64,000 bases of DNA from assembly GCA_964017045.1 (NCBI GenBank), contig OZ024797.1, forward strand, positions 11,749,062-11,813,061, read 5' to 3'. This DNA is from Omphiscola glabra (Eukaryota > Mollusca > Gastropoda > Lymnaeidae). Below the pieces are notes generated by a model. The model saw nothing but the letters and a program-made list of their open reading frames with translations. It ran no database searches and was not told the origin of the DNA. Shown piece by piece: positions 48,156 through 59,740 of this stretch. The position numbers were made by a program, and so were the translations under genes. Numbering within the stretch: the first letter of the stretch is position 1; every line of letters begins with the position of its first letter.

Positions 48156-48582
48156 GAGGAATATTAAAATGATTGATTTCCTTGAAATCTGTTACTTTTT
48201 TTGGTATAATTTTATTAATTTTCTGGAACCCAAGGGCATATTGCAGTAATTATTGCTAGATTTTCAGGATGGATGGTTATGGCTTATCTTAGATAGGCAA
48301 ATCTGTGACCAGAAGTGACAAAAATAGATGTGAGGTTAAATTTAAAAAATATAAATACATTTAAAAAATCATAACAGTTTATATAATGTAGTTTATTTGA
48401 AAATGTTCTGCACAAATTTATTTCCATCTAAAATAAACAGGCTTGAGAATGTTCTGAAATATTTATTTTCATATAGAATAATCACAAATTATAAATAAAA
48501 TAATACAATTTTCACATTGCAATAATAATACCTAATTAGAGTTTGGCATGTGACATCTTTTCACCATCTCATTCAGAGTGGC
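48156..48582. other. AT-rich stretch after the satellite
   Basis: No gene or defined repeat seen. Confidence 0.4.
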
Positions 48583-48825
48583 TGACCACTCCTATCAGGA
48601 GCCTCCACAGGTCAGGTGGTGGATAGGGGAACGCCCACCAGATATGGCAGGTACTGGGGAAATAAAATATGTAGGGTGGACCAAAGCCAGCAACTGCTGC
48701 CTTGCAGATAGCGAAGGAATTTACAAAGGCAAGGGACATGAACCAAAACAAAGGCAGATAATCTGAGAGCTGAAAGGGGCATTCCCTCCAGGCTGTTGTG
48801 TGCACCTGACAACTCTATCACTTAA
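48583..48825 (+). mobile_element. LINE 5' segment, second copy
   Basis: Matches the minus strand of 1975-2196 across its length: gtggataggggaacgcccac, cagatatgg, ggggaaataaaatat, actgctgccttg, gagagctgaaaggggcattc and tgttgtgtgcacctgacaa. It is a truncated 5' piece of the same LINE family. The ORFs on both strands here are by-products. Confidence 0.65.
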
Positions 48826-50213
48826 GAATAAACAATGTTATGAAAGCTAAATCATAAACGAAAAATCTGACTTATATTTATGCATTTTGACCTGTGCCTG
48901 GACAAGGATGGATGGCAATCTGTAATGTTCTGAGTTTACACAGAGCAGGAGGGCTGGTTTTTTCTCATCACAAATGCTAATACTACATGTAGTAGAAAAT
49001 AAGGCTTTTAAATTTAAGCTTTTTATAGTTATTTTTAGAATTAACAATCTTTAAAAGACACACACACACAAATAGTGTATATAAATGTTTCTTTCAATAA
49101 AGTTTAAAAATCCACAAATTAATTTATGAAAGAAAAAGAAAATATAAAAACATAAATTAATTCTTTGTTTTAAAAGTTATAAAATTGATATTTGAAAAAT
49201 TGCAGTCAACACATAACAAACTCTCAGAGCCTTATATGACTTTTACACACACACACACACACAAATCAAAGCATATATATTTTGTACAGATCATAAACAA
49301 GTTTGAATGCAGTTGCAATTTGTAGACTTTACATGTAAATAACTGTACAGAAACAAAACTTACATATGTAGCTATATTATTTTTTGGGCCTAAAACATAA
49401 AATGAACATGTCATCACTTTAACAGGTGGCCATCAGACACAAGCACTTGCATGTATGTAACAAATCAATATTTAAATCTCCATGCCCTTTGTCAGACCCC
49501 TGACAGAAGTTAACAGAGGACTTTCAATGTACACTGCCCAACCTCATATAAATAGGCTTGATATCACATGAGTGACTTGACCAGACTGAATCAGAAAAAT
49601 TTAAATGGATACTTACATGAAGAATAATGTAAAACCTTAACTTCTTCCAGCAGTTGTTAGCAAAGTCTCCTTTAACAGAATGTATTTTTCAACAAGGTCA
49701 TTTTGGTGCAAAACATTGTACAATAGACTTTATTACATAAAGAAAAAATTCATCATAATCATAGAACACTATGGTATCCAAAATTATTACTGAAAAAACA
49801 ATAATACACATCAACTTTCAACATTTAGCAAAAGAAATTATACATATGATACAGAGCCATCCCAATGGTGTATTTGGTAGCAGCACAGGCTCATTCCTCA
49901 ACTGCTTCACATTTTTTACTAAGTCCTAGGCTCAATACTAATTTCAATTTTGTTACTTATTTATTTTTAAAAATAATTTCTTTAATTAAATAGGTTTAGG
50001 CTAACGAGTGGCGTAGTTAAGATTGGTGTGACCAGGTGCGGTAAAATCATGGTGTGAACCCCCACCCCCCTTTTTTTCACAATGGATTTCTTCTTGTTAA
50101 AATAAGTCCACAGTATAACAATGACAAGAACAAATTAATTGAAGCGAAGGATGTAAATTATTTAAGAACTGTAACAACGTTAAGTTATAGTAATTTTTTA
50201 AAATAAATTCACT
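48826..50213. other. AT-rich stretch with (CA)n microsatellites
   Basis: Short (CA)n runs are at 49059-49070 and 49246-49262. At 49987-50060 the sequence gagtggcgtagttaa followed by cccccaccccccttttttt looks like a small DNA transposon terminus. No gene seen. The 3' UTR of the minus-strand death-domain gene may extend here. Confidence 0.4.
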
Positions 50214-50339
50214 TTATTTTAGAATTTCCTTTGCCTTCACAGCTGCAAACCTGTCAATCACTTGATCTAAATCAATAGCCTTCACCATATCACTTTCAAT
50301 TGATGGTAGAGCCAGATCAGAAAGCCTTGACTGTCCCAT
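50214..50339 (-). pseudogene. hAT transposase C-terminal relic
   Basis: The minus strand encodes, without a stop, MGQSRLSDLALPSIESDMVK and then AIDLDQVIDRFAAVKAKEIL, Lys, stop. This is the C-terminal tail found in hAT-derived proteins of the ZMYM/zinc-finger transposase type (RLS-LA--SIE ... ID-FA--KA). Sequence further upstream (50340-50500) fits the dimerisation region weakly and is broken. A hAT-like end (gggttgagaaccgctgg, about 50553-50569) lies next to it. The relic is on the same strand as, and 282 bases beyond, the stop of the death-domain gene. Confidence 0.55.
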
Positions 50340-50620
50340 GGTGGATCATAAATTGTGTTCCTGGCATTCTCTTCTTAAACAATCTTATCTCTACCGAAAT
50401 TGTCTGATTTTAAATGTGCTTTTCCAATAGCATGTTCCAAGTGACAGCACTTCTTGTGCAGAAACAATCTTAAGGCCTCTAGGTTGGTCACCACTATGGG
50501 GACTGCTGTGTAAGATTAACTTCCTTAAATAGATCAGCTCGCGACCCACGGGTTGAGAACCGCTGGGCTAGATGGACGATGTATTTGGTAAAACTTGGCC
50601 TTAATCAATCTGATCATAAA

Positions 50621-53600
50621 CTATTGGTTGGAGCTTCCTCCTGATGCTGTTTCATTGTGGTTATTTATCATTTCATTTAAGTCATGGAGAACATCTTTTC
50701 TTGGTATATCGATCAAATCTTGCCTCAGATTTTCTAGTGTGTAGTTCTGAAACTCAGGTTCTCTGAGCAGTGAAAAAAAGATGCCTTCATTATGGGGTTG
50801 GCTTTCGAAGAGAAATGTTCTCTCATAGTTCCAGTCATGAAGCTCTACCAAGTCCTTCCAAGTTCCATGCAGGAGTCTGACCTGCAAATGGCCCGCTACG
50901 AGCTGGATGATTCGTCGTGGTAATCTTCTTACAAGGCAGTTGGAGGGAATTTCAGACCTTATTGAAATGGCACTACTGCTGTGACTAAGAGGCTGCTGAT
51001 CTGTTAAAATATAAAGATTCAAAGTATTAAAAAAAAGGTAAAGTGGTAAAGTCATAAGTATCTAGCAATAAGTTAAAATACTTATTTTTCTTGCTTGAAA
51101 AAAATGTACTGTGTTATTGTTTTCTTTTCTTCTTTCTGGTTTAGTTTAGCATCAATTACTTAAAATAAAAAGTAAGGGGACAGATTCCTATTCAAACAAT
51201 ATGTCACAAAGCATCAGACTCTTTCACAATGTAAAGGTCGATTATTTTTATATTTTAATGTTATGTTCACTAAAAAACGAAACTGATCTCTAAATTATAT
51301 TTAAGCTAAATCAAAAGCTCTGTTCAAAGCTGGCCGATAAAAAGTAAAAACTGCAAGCTTGATTCAAATTGAATGCAAGATTTCAATTTGCCACGATGAA
51401 TATGTAATTTTTGGTTAAAATAATTTTCTTATGAGTCAGCAGAATTCGGTTAAATAAACATTATCAAACAATACAAGAAAAATATTATATGTGATCCAAT
51501 GAGTAACTAGTTATATCTCTCGAATCATAAGGCCCAAGGAGCTGGAATTCAGCAATGGCAATCAGCTATCAATCCCAAAGGTGTATAGTAGAGAAATAAG
51601 TTTTCATCAGGTAATGTGCTACCCCCAAGTTCACCAGCCTGTCTTATAAAATGAGAAATCTTAACTTATATTAAAACATTTGAAATTTATTTTCCAGTGA
51701 TCTGATTTTATAATTTGTACTAAAAAATCAGATTTGGAAACATGGGGGAAAAAACAAATACTAAAAAAAATTATGTTAATAAAGATTTTTTAAAAAAATT
51801 GTCTGAAAATTCACCAGCCTGTCTTACAAAACAAGATATCTTAACTTATAATAAAACATTTGAAATTTATTTTCCAGTGATCTGATTTTATCATTTTTAT
51901 TAAAAAATCAGATTTGGAAACATGGGGAAAAAACAAATACTAAAAAAAAATTATGTTAATAAAGATTTTTTTTAAAAATCATCTGAAAATTCACTCATTT
52001 CCTCCACTCCCTTGTCATTTTTTATGGGTAATTTGCATTATCCTTCTTTAATTTTGTGATTTCTACCTACTCACAAAAACAAATGAAAACAATTTTCAGA
52101 AATTCTTTACTTAATGTATTAACACTGAGTAGTGCTACTTACTACTTACTTTGGGAAGAAGGTGATGCCTCTAATCTTGCAGTCATTTCATTAGCCCTAG
52201 TACTAGGTGTTTGTACTGACATGTTTATGTTATTATCTGTGTCAATTTAAAATAATTCATTAATAAAGCAAGGATATTTGGAATTAATTAATTCATTATG
52301 AAAATTGTTTACAAGCCATGAGTGACTTTGTAAATTTGTACAAACATTTTGTAGAGTATACAGTTAGCATTACCAAAGTGATCTTGAGTCCTTGACATTG
52401 ACTATTGTTTTCTTAAACTTTATGTATGATAATATTAAACAACAAATGATTACGTTTATGATTTTTTTAAGTAGTATTTTTTAAATTAAAATATATAATT
52501 AATTTATGCTTTATGATTTTTTAAAGTATTGAAATGATGCTTTTTCAATATTTAAAAATAAAAATGTGATAAGACAAAAATATTTTTCTAACCATCTAAA
52601 GATTGGAAACGTTGAGTTGATGGAGATGCTCCACCATTTGTGTTGAATTGTGCCGCACTGTAAGGATCAGCTCCTTGTGCATAAGCCCCCTTCTGCTGTG
52701 GAAAATCATTGTGGATACCTGGAAGACTTTGAAGACAACTTGCCACACTCCGAAATGACATTTGCCTCTCAGCCATACCAACTGGGATATCTGTGTTTCT
52801 CATTCGTTGGCCATCAATTGAAACTGGAATATTCCTGAATTATATTTTAAAATAATTAAGTTTGATGTAAAATGTTTCTTGTAACCTTAATAGAGAATAA
52901 CTTTCAAATATCCTGAAGCAAATTTTAGTTATTTAAATTTTTGTAAATACTTTCTTTCAAAGTACTTCCAATTAACCATTACTTCATTATGTGTGTTTAT
53001 ATTTTATATGTCAATGCTCCTTTTTATTTTTCCCTTTAACTGATACCAAAATCAAGGCTAGCTGGCTTTTACTTTTGAAGATATTGGTCATTTTCTGCCA
53101 GCACTATTAAGTTTTTTCATGCAGTGGAATTAAAGCCTTATAAAAAGATAACTGGACAACCTTGGTTTTGCTCTCTTAGCTGCCATCAATATAATACGTC
53201 CATATTGAAACATTTAAAAAAAAGGGGGGGGGGTTGCTACTTGAGAGTTTGGTATGGGTGCATAGGGCAGGGGGAAGGTCTGGTCAGAAAGTGTATGCAC
53301 ATAATATCATGCCTTATTCTGACAGTACATAGATAGCAGTCCATACTGTGAAATCCACAATTTATTATTTTCCAAGGCTGTAAAATTATCACAGCACAGT
53401 CTTTAAATAATCACCATAATGTTGCTTTGTCTTTTCACAAATGAGCTTGCTGGATATCGCAACAGTAACAAATATGTTAGTGAAAATTTTAGTCCAATGT
53501 ACGCTTTTGAATGCTTCTGTGCATGTGACATAATTTGTGACATAATTATTTTGTTCGGCTGTATGAAAGGTTGTATTCCTACACACCACATTGGGAAAAC

Positions 53601-56362
53601 ACTGTGCTACCCCAAAACAGACAGTGGAGAAAACATGTGATATATTTTTTAACAAAGTTTACGATAACTTTGTTTTATTGCTGTGTATGTCATAAATAAT
53701 TTCAAACAGGTGATGGTGGTCTTTTGGTTGGGGTGGGGGGGTGGGGGGATTCTAAGTTGTATATCTTGTACCCAGGGGGTGATTCCAAAAATTTACAGGC
53801 AACAGAGGAGGGGGATTTGACTTTTTTTGTAATTGTAACATAATGATTGGCCCCATGGTGTTAGGTCTTACTGCATGTTTCGTCTGTATAAAAAAAGTTA
53901 ATAATCTTTAAATTTAAAGTATAAAGTCCAAAATCATAGTGATCCAAACTGACAATAATCCTAGTGGCTTAAATTTAAAGCTCAATAATTTCATATATGA
54001 AAAATGTCAAGAATATGCACAATCAAGGTATTTTTAGGTGGATTACTTTTAAAAATGCATCTTGAACATAGCGGTCAACTAAATTTATATACAAAAATTA
54101 AGTAATGTTCATCATAGTGCTATATATTATTTAAATATACAAAAGGTGGTAATTATTGTAAAATATTATTTTTTTAATGATTAAATCAAAAGTTACATGG
54201 CCAGTGGACTCATGCTGGGGTTGATGCCTAGACTCTCAGAGCTTAGTCCTGATGATGTTGCAGTTTGCAAATTATAATGTTGAGCCACTCGTCCAGAGTT
54301 TCTTGAAGCCAATGAAATATCTTGTGTTGTATCGCCTATTGTAAGGTGCATTAAAAATTTTGAAATAAATATGTTTATCGTACCTAACTTATATCAAAGT
54401 AAGAAAAAATAAAAGAAAATTCATGCAATAGTAATTTTTATTATATTTATAGTAATTTTATTTAAAACATTTGCCTTAAAATAGGGAAATTATTATAACA
54501 GTTTCTTGTGCAAAGAACATACTAAATTATTGCTTTATTTATTTTTAAAACTTTTTTGATTTTTTTTAACTCTTCATACTAACCAATTGAAGAGGCACTT
54601 GGATTGATTCTGGCTGATATACCAAAGTCTGTCACTAACTGATTTGAACTAACTGAAAAAAATTAATATAATCTATCATGCAATTTAATTTTAAAATTTT
54701 CATTTTCCTTGTACTTATATTTCCAAAAAGTAGAGTACTTTTGAAATTTTATAATTTAAAAAAAATATTGCGCTTGAAATACATCAATGTAATGTAAGGC
54801 CTAAAATATTAAAACGTTATCAACCCCAAAATTAAGAAAAAAATTATTTAGGCCTACATTACCAATGGAGAGTTAAAATATAAATTATCTATCAACAAAT
54901 TGAATGAGTGAAAAATGCATTATACCTTGATTTACATTAGCATCATTGATATGTAATCTATCAATTGAGTCCAATGAAAGAGATGAAGAACCTAATGCAT
55001 CCTCTGGATTCAGTGACTTTGCTGAGGTATTATCACCAGGCAATGCACAAGCACCTATCTCTTGTAAGGGATCAACCTCAACAGTGTTTATGTTACTGGG
55101 AAGCTGTCTTATTTCGCAGTCTTGGTGTGTTTCAATTCCACTTTTTTCTCCCGTAGTATTAACTGTCAGCAATTGAAATTTGAAAAATAAAAAATAATGA
55201 CAAATCTAGAGCAAAGTTTGTTTAGACATTAACAAGTGGAAGATATTACCCGGTGTTACTCTGATAAGAATGAAAAGTATCGTGCGCTACAGTCTGTACT
55301 GGTGTTAATCTGATAAGAATGAAAAGTATGTTGCGCTACAGTCTATCTGTTGTTCTAGTGTTTCATTAATTGCTAACTTTTCCCCTTACCCTCACATTCC
55401 AAACCAGACAATTCAGACATTCACCCTAACACATGGGACATTTTAAGACCCTCCCATGCTTTCAAATACCAACATATTTCTACCATTTACAGAAATGATG
55501 ATGTCAACTTAAACACAATCTTCAAAAGTAATTGAAATTTAATAGTTTTTCCTACCAATATTTAACTTCAGTCGATATAAAGTTTCTTCTTAAATACCAC
55601 ACTGTTTGTTGAAAATAAATTGTAACCAAATCTAAAAGCATGCACCCAAAATGAAGTAAATTTTTTTTAAATCTATAGTGCGATTTCTTTGGGTGTTAGG
55701 TGCCTTTATTCTGAGGATTGTGCTCCAACAGTGAGTCTGCCTCACCAATTTTTATGATCTATATTTCCCATAAATTCAGGTCCATGTCCATGGATTTGAA
55801 TGAAGATTTTAGACATTTTTTAAAGCTTTTTTTTGCCCATCAGCTGAACGTTTCCCTCTGGAAAGTTCACTGGAAATCTGCTGTTGCCGTCTGGGATTCT
55901 CACAACATGTCCTGCCCATCTGGCTTGTCCTTTATGTAAGACTATAAGGATGCTGTTGTCATGCCTATAGTAGGACATGTTCCTGTTGACTATGTTCTTC
56001 TCTTTCTAGCTTTGAAGAGCATTTTAAAAGAGATCAAAAATTTCTCAAGTGCATACCTGTAAACCTCCTTTAATAATAACCTGAATACATCACATATTTC
56101 AAACATAAGATTACAAAAATTGTAAGTGATGATGGCATCCAGTTATCATTAAAAAATAAATAATTTTAAACCCATAAACTTTAATACCCTGTAACATCTC
56201 ACAATCACACATTTTTTACTGAAATTCCTTTAACAAAAACCAAATGAAAGCTTCATTATTTTAATAAGAATACATTAACATTTGTTTAACATTGATGTAT
56301 TTACTTTTTTCATTAGTTCTCTTTCTTGAGTCCTTGCCATCATCACCTGATGCTGATGCCAT
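50621..56362 (-). CDS. Predicted death-domain protein, family not assigned
   Basis: Seven exons on the minus strand: 56362-56305, 55162-54926, 54652-54584, 54335-54197, 52834-52593, 52236-52150, 51000-50621. All junctions are GT-AG and in phase; the product is 403 aa. Residues 1-295 are Ser/Asn/Gln-rich and probably disordered. Residues about 300-392 form a likely six-helix death fold: LVRRLPRRIIQLVAGHLQ, TWKDLVELHDW, EGIFFSLLREPEF, then a final helix IPRKDVLHDLNEMI that resembles the last helix of MyD88/IRAK-type death domains. No TIR, kinase, caspase or ankyrin domain is encoded. It could be an adaptor in innate or apoptotic signalling; that role is inference. Additional exons in the first intron cannot be excluded. 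A minus-strand AATAAA near 50213 may be its poly(A) signal. Confidence 0.75.
51630..51992. repeat. 180-bp tandem duplication in death-domain gene intron 6
   Basis: Two copies (51630-51809, 51810-51992) share ttcaccagcctgtctta, tttattttccagtgatctga, aaaaaatcagatttgg and aattatgttaataaagat at a spacing of 180 bases. Differences are few, so the event is fairly recent. Each copy contains a short inverted pair (ctgatttta / taaaaaatcag). Confidence 0.9.
55255..55352. repeat. 51-bp tandem duplication
   Basis: Two copies of ggtgtta(c/a)tctgataag, aatgaaaagtat and gcgctacagtct, in intron 1 of the death-domain gene. Confidence 0.85.
55690..56010 (-). mobile_element. LINE RT C-terminal fragment
   Basis: On the minus strand: residues HDNSILIVLHKGQARWAGHV, then VRIPDGNSRFPVNF, and after a frameshift a KSSFKSM/MDMDLN block. 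This is the C-terminal region of endonuclease-RT LINEs (RW-GHVVRM ... LK-SLK). It is decayed and lies in intron 1 of the death-domain gene, sense to it. Confidence 0.6.
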
Positions 56363-56547
56363 AGCTAGAGTATTCAAACAAAGACTAGTCCTCTTCTATT
56401 TGCAATGCCAGGGAACTGTTTTAAAATAGAAAGGAGAAAAAAATTGCATTATTTCTGTGATTGTTTAAACAGCACTGCCAAGAAAATAACCAAGACTGTA
56501 CCAACTAGACTTTGCAACAGTGTACAGATGCTAGAGATGTTAGAGGG

Positions 56548-56723
56548 CAGTGGTCGGAAAACCAGGCTCAGCGACCTGAGTGCGGCTCGGCCACAAAGCG
56601 GATTTGACTCCAAAAAACATGGTTCTTGACAGGTTCTTGGAATGAAAATTGTCTCTCAAAAATGTTTTAATCGTCCTGCTGCTGATTTTTGGCTCGTTTG
56701 ACTAATGAGTTTGCTGACCACTG
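56548..56723. mobile_element. hAT-type MITE upstream of the death-domain gene
   Basis: Left end cagtggtcggaaaacc and right end gtttgctgaccactg are inverted (CAGTGGTC on both strands). Flanking 8-mers ttagaggg and ctataggg match at 6 of 8. The 176-bp body contains ggctcggccacaaagcgg and no coding. It sits 186 bases upstream of the predicted ATG of the minus-strand gene, within likely promoter range. Confidence 0.65.
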
Positions 56724-56775
56724 CTATAGGGTATCATTTAGGCAACAGTTCCACTCTGTTCTAAGACTATATTCA

Positions 56776-56998
56776 TCACAAACCCAAGGGATCAGCTGTA
56801 GCATTGGGTCAAGCTTTATCTAGAGCTATACACCACAAAAATGTAGTCACTGAAACCACACAGGACACCATCCTCATCCTGCCAATCATGGAAGAACTAG
56901 ATATAGAAGAGCTACAAAAAGTCATTGACTGCCTTGCCAGTTGGAAGGCCACTAGAAGTGATGGCAGTCCTCAGGAGTGGAAAACAGCAGTGGTATAG
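56776..56998 (+). mobile_element. LINE RT N-terminal fragment
   Basis: The frame from 56804 encodes LPIMEELDIEELQKVIDCLA and SWKATRSDGSPQEW, the block that precedes RT motif 1 in many LINEs (ELQKAI--L---KAPG-DGIP-E). Only about 65 codons remain before a stop. A different part of a LINE of the same general type lies on the other strand at 55690-56010. Confidence 0.6.
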
Positions 56999-56999
56999 C

Positions 57000-59271
57000 T
57001 AGGGTTAATGCCACCGTAGGCAGAAGTCTCTCTTTATTTAATTTGTAGACTTTACTAAGGCAGTGTACTTGGTTATTATCATGTCATTGTCATAAGTAGG
57101 CTAGTATGATTAATTACTTAAATTTTTTTAAGTATTTCATTTAAAATTTCAGAGTTTCAGTTCTGTATTCCTGCGTCTGTATTCTCACTAATTCATTATT
57201 GAATAAATAAATTTAAATGGGGTATTGAGCCTTCTCATTATATTTGTGATCTCTGATATTTTTCATTCACCAATAGAAAGTATCATCAGTGTCATCAGAA
57301 CATCATCTTGAAAAAATATATTCTCACAGCTCATTTGCAGAAATAATAATTGGAAGTACTGCTAGGCTTTGATCAGGAAATAATAGGAGCAGGACCAGAT
57401 ATCGCCACAAAAAAAGCCATAATTGAGATCGGTTAGCAGAATAATTTTAAGTTTATTTTAGCAATTATTGTTTGAAACTTAAATGATGTGCAATGACTTA
57501 ACTGAGGTAAATGCCGCCAGAGGCATGCAAAAATTTTGAATGCCCTTACCACGAAAAAACCAAACTCTTGACTAAAATAAAAATGTGAGTTAGGAAGCCA
57601 ATAAGGCATACTAATTTTATTTTTGGAAATGGGGGTTTCCAGACATACAGGAACGATCTTATTATTTTAACGATACTAGAAAATATCCCCCCCCCCCCCC
57701 CGATGTTTTCTGGTTAATAATGGCAGACACTGTAAAATAGTTTACACCTGATATTGCGAAAACTCATAACAGTTCCGTATTTTAAAAAGAAGTATCTATG
57801 TAATGATATTTACGTTTCTAGCACCATTAAAAGTTTTAAGAAGTATTTTTCTGCTATAGGCTATATTATACGCCTACCCTACCCCTTTTCGCGTCCCTAA
57901 ACTATAATTTTGTTTTCTCTAAACAGGAACTTAAATTACCAGTTAAATAATCACTAATTAAATCTTTATTGTGACTAAAGGAGTTCATTTACAGCTGAAT
58001 TATACGCTATAGAAATACTTAAGATGTCATGTGTTTCAAAATTGTTAAATGTTGGACCAATCCTACTACATTTTGTAACCCTAAACTAAAAAAAAAAAAT
58101 TCTCAAAAAATTGTAAAAATTAGAATATTAAATTTAAAACAAAATATCTATAAACCATTTTAAATAAATTTTATATTAACGTAATTTGATATACTGATAT
58201 CTTCATAAAAAATGTAACCAAACGCCACCTTATGCCCTTGTTTTCTACTATATTATATCTTAGGAAAACAAATAATTCTTTTATCTAAAGAAGAATCTCT
58301 TAGCCGTTTTTCACGTCTTTAACAGCCTTGGGAGTCTTTTTTTTACAGAATTATTATTAATCTCATAACAATATACACCCATTTAACTTTTCGCAAATAA
58401 AAACAATATATATTTTCAAAATTAAACTTTCACGGTCGTATAAAACGCTTGTTTTTTTTTTTTAATTCATTGATATAGTTATGTAAATGTAGGCTACCTA
58501 TGTTTTGTTAACGCCATTGATTTTCTTAATTGGTAAATATCTGTTTATTTGTAAAAAGAGAAGTTAACATCTCTTTTTGTACAAATGTAATGCCATAGGA
58601 TTTAAATATATTGTCATCCAAGTAAAATGTAGACATCCTATTTCCTACTTCCGATATGCATGTACCCAAGAAGGTTAATTATTTATCAAATTCATTCCTC
58701 TTTTTTGAGACGTATCTTGTGCTGCCCCCCCCCCCCCCCTTTTTTTTTTCCAGATTTAAATAAAATTAAACAAACATATTTTGTACTTCATATGGTTTGT
58801 TCTTATTTGGAAGAGTTATAAGTGGATTTGTGAATGCTATTAGGCTATGGAGTTTCGCTGCACTGATTGACTTAAACGGCATTTTCTTATTAGAAGTATT
58901 TTTAAAGGTTAAGTTTTTATTACGTTATAAATTTAATAAAAGTATATTTTTGGAATGAAACAAAAGTAAAAACATATCAAATGTTAAAAATACAAAGCTA
59001 CGTTTTTGTCTGTTTTTTTATTAACAAATTAAAAATCAATCAATTATATTTATTATTTGTACTTTTAAGAAGGGGAAAATACATTATCATTTTTTTAACG
59101 CGCGGGTATTTAATCAAAGAAACTTTTAAAGTGTTTTTGCTAAAATAAGCGTTCGCGCTTGTTGTGAACTGGATTTGTTATGAATGTTTGGTAGGGCGAG
59201 TTGTCGATCGTGTGAGTGTTTTGTGAGTTGTTGATCGTGAGGTCAGGGGTGAAGTTGGTTGGTGTTGAGCT
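57000..59271. other. AT-rich stretch with poly-C tracts, no gene seen
   Basis: Contains C runs at 57686-57700 and 58726-58739 and simple AT-rich sequence. Short ORFs lack motifs. The last 120 bases (59150-59271) are GT-rich, for example gagttgttgatcgtgaggtc, and border the LINE insertion. Confidence 0.4.
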
Positions 59272-59286
59272 TTAGTGTATCACTGT
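59272..59286. repeat. Left candidate target-site duplication of the LINE
   Basis: ttagtgtatcactgt is identical to 63415-63429. The pair encloses the LINE and the length (15 bp) is usual for endonuclease-type LINEs. Confidence 0.65.
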
Positions 59287-59487
59287 CTGTAAAAGGACTG
59301 TTTCGGCAGTCCCCCCAAGAGTTTTGCCTCTACGTGGCGGGACAGACTAGTACGGTAGAGCAGACTACCCGAAGCTAAAAAAATCACGTCGTTACGTCAG
59401 TTCCCCAGGGCGAAGGTGAGAGATTACCACGGTAGTCCTTCACCGGGGAAAGGTAAGAGAAGAAAGTCCAGCCTGTATTCATTTTAT

Positions 59488-59740
59488 ATGGCTAGTACGA
59501 ACAACATTGACAACACTGGGGGGACCTCGAATCCCCTCCTCCCCTGCAGGTCGGTGACGGGGCTCAGGCCGACTGCAGGCGCTAGTGCTACTGGGGGCAC
59601 TAGGCAAGGTGCCGCTGGTCACCTCCCCACTACATTAGTAGTTATGCAGCTTAACTGCAACGGGGTCAGGGGGAAAATCCCAGAAATCCCCAACCTACTC
59701 CACATCCGGGAAGTGGACGTAGCTCTATTACAGTTTACAG
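59488..59740 (+). pseudogene. LINE ORF2 5' part: endonuclease N-terminus
   Basis: From the ATG at 59488 the frame encodes a Gly/Thr-rich leader and then VVMQLNCNGVRGKIPEIPNL, the first conserved endonuclease block (Q-N-NG). The frame breaks within LLQ: a 7-base direct repeat (cagttta at 59731, then cag) shifts the catalytic Glu of the next block (QETLLKK, from 59738) into the following frame. An in-frame upstream extension to 59416 lacks an ATG. Confidence 0.75.

Noticed and set aside
48569..48821. Several ORFs on both strands
   Set aside because: The segment is the LINE 5' repeat; none of the products resembles a protein family.
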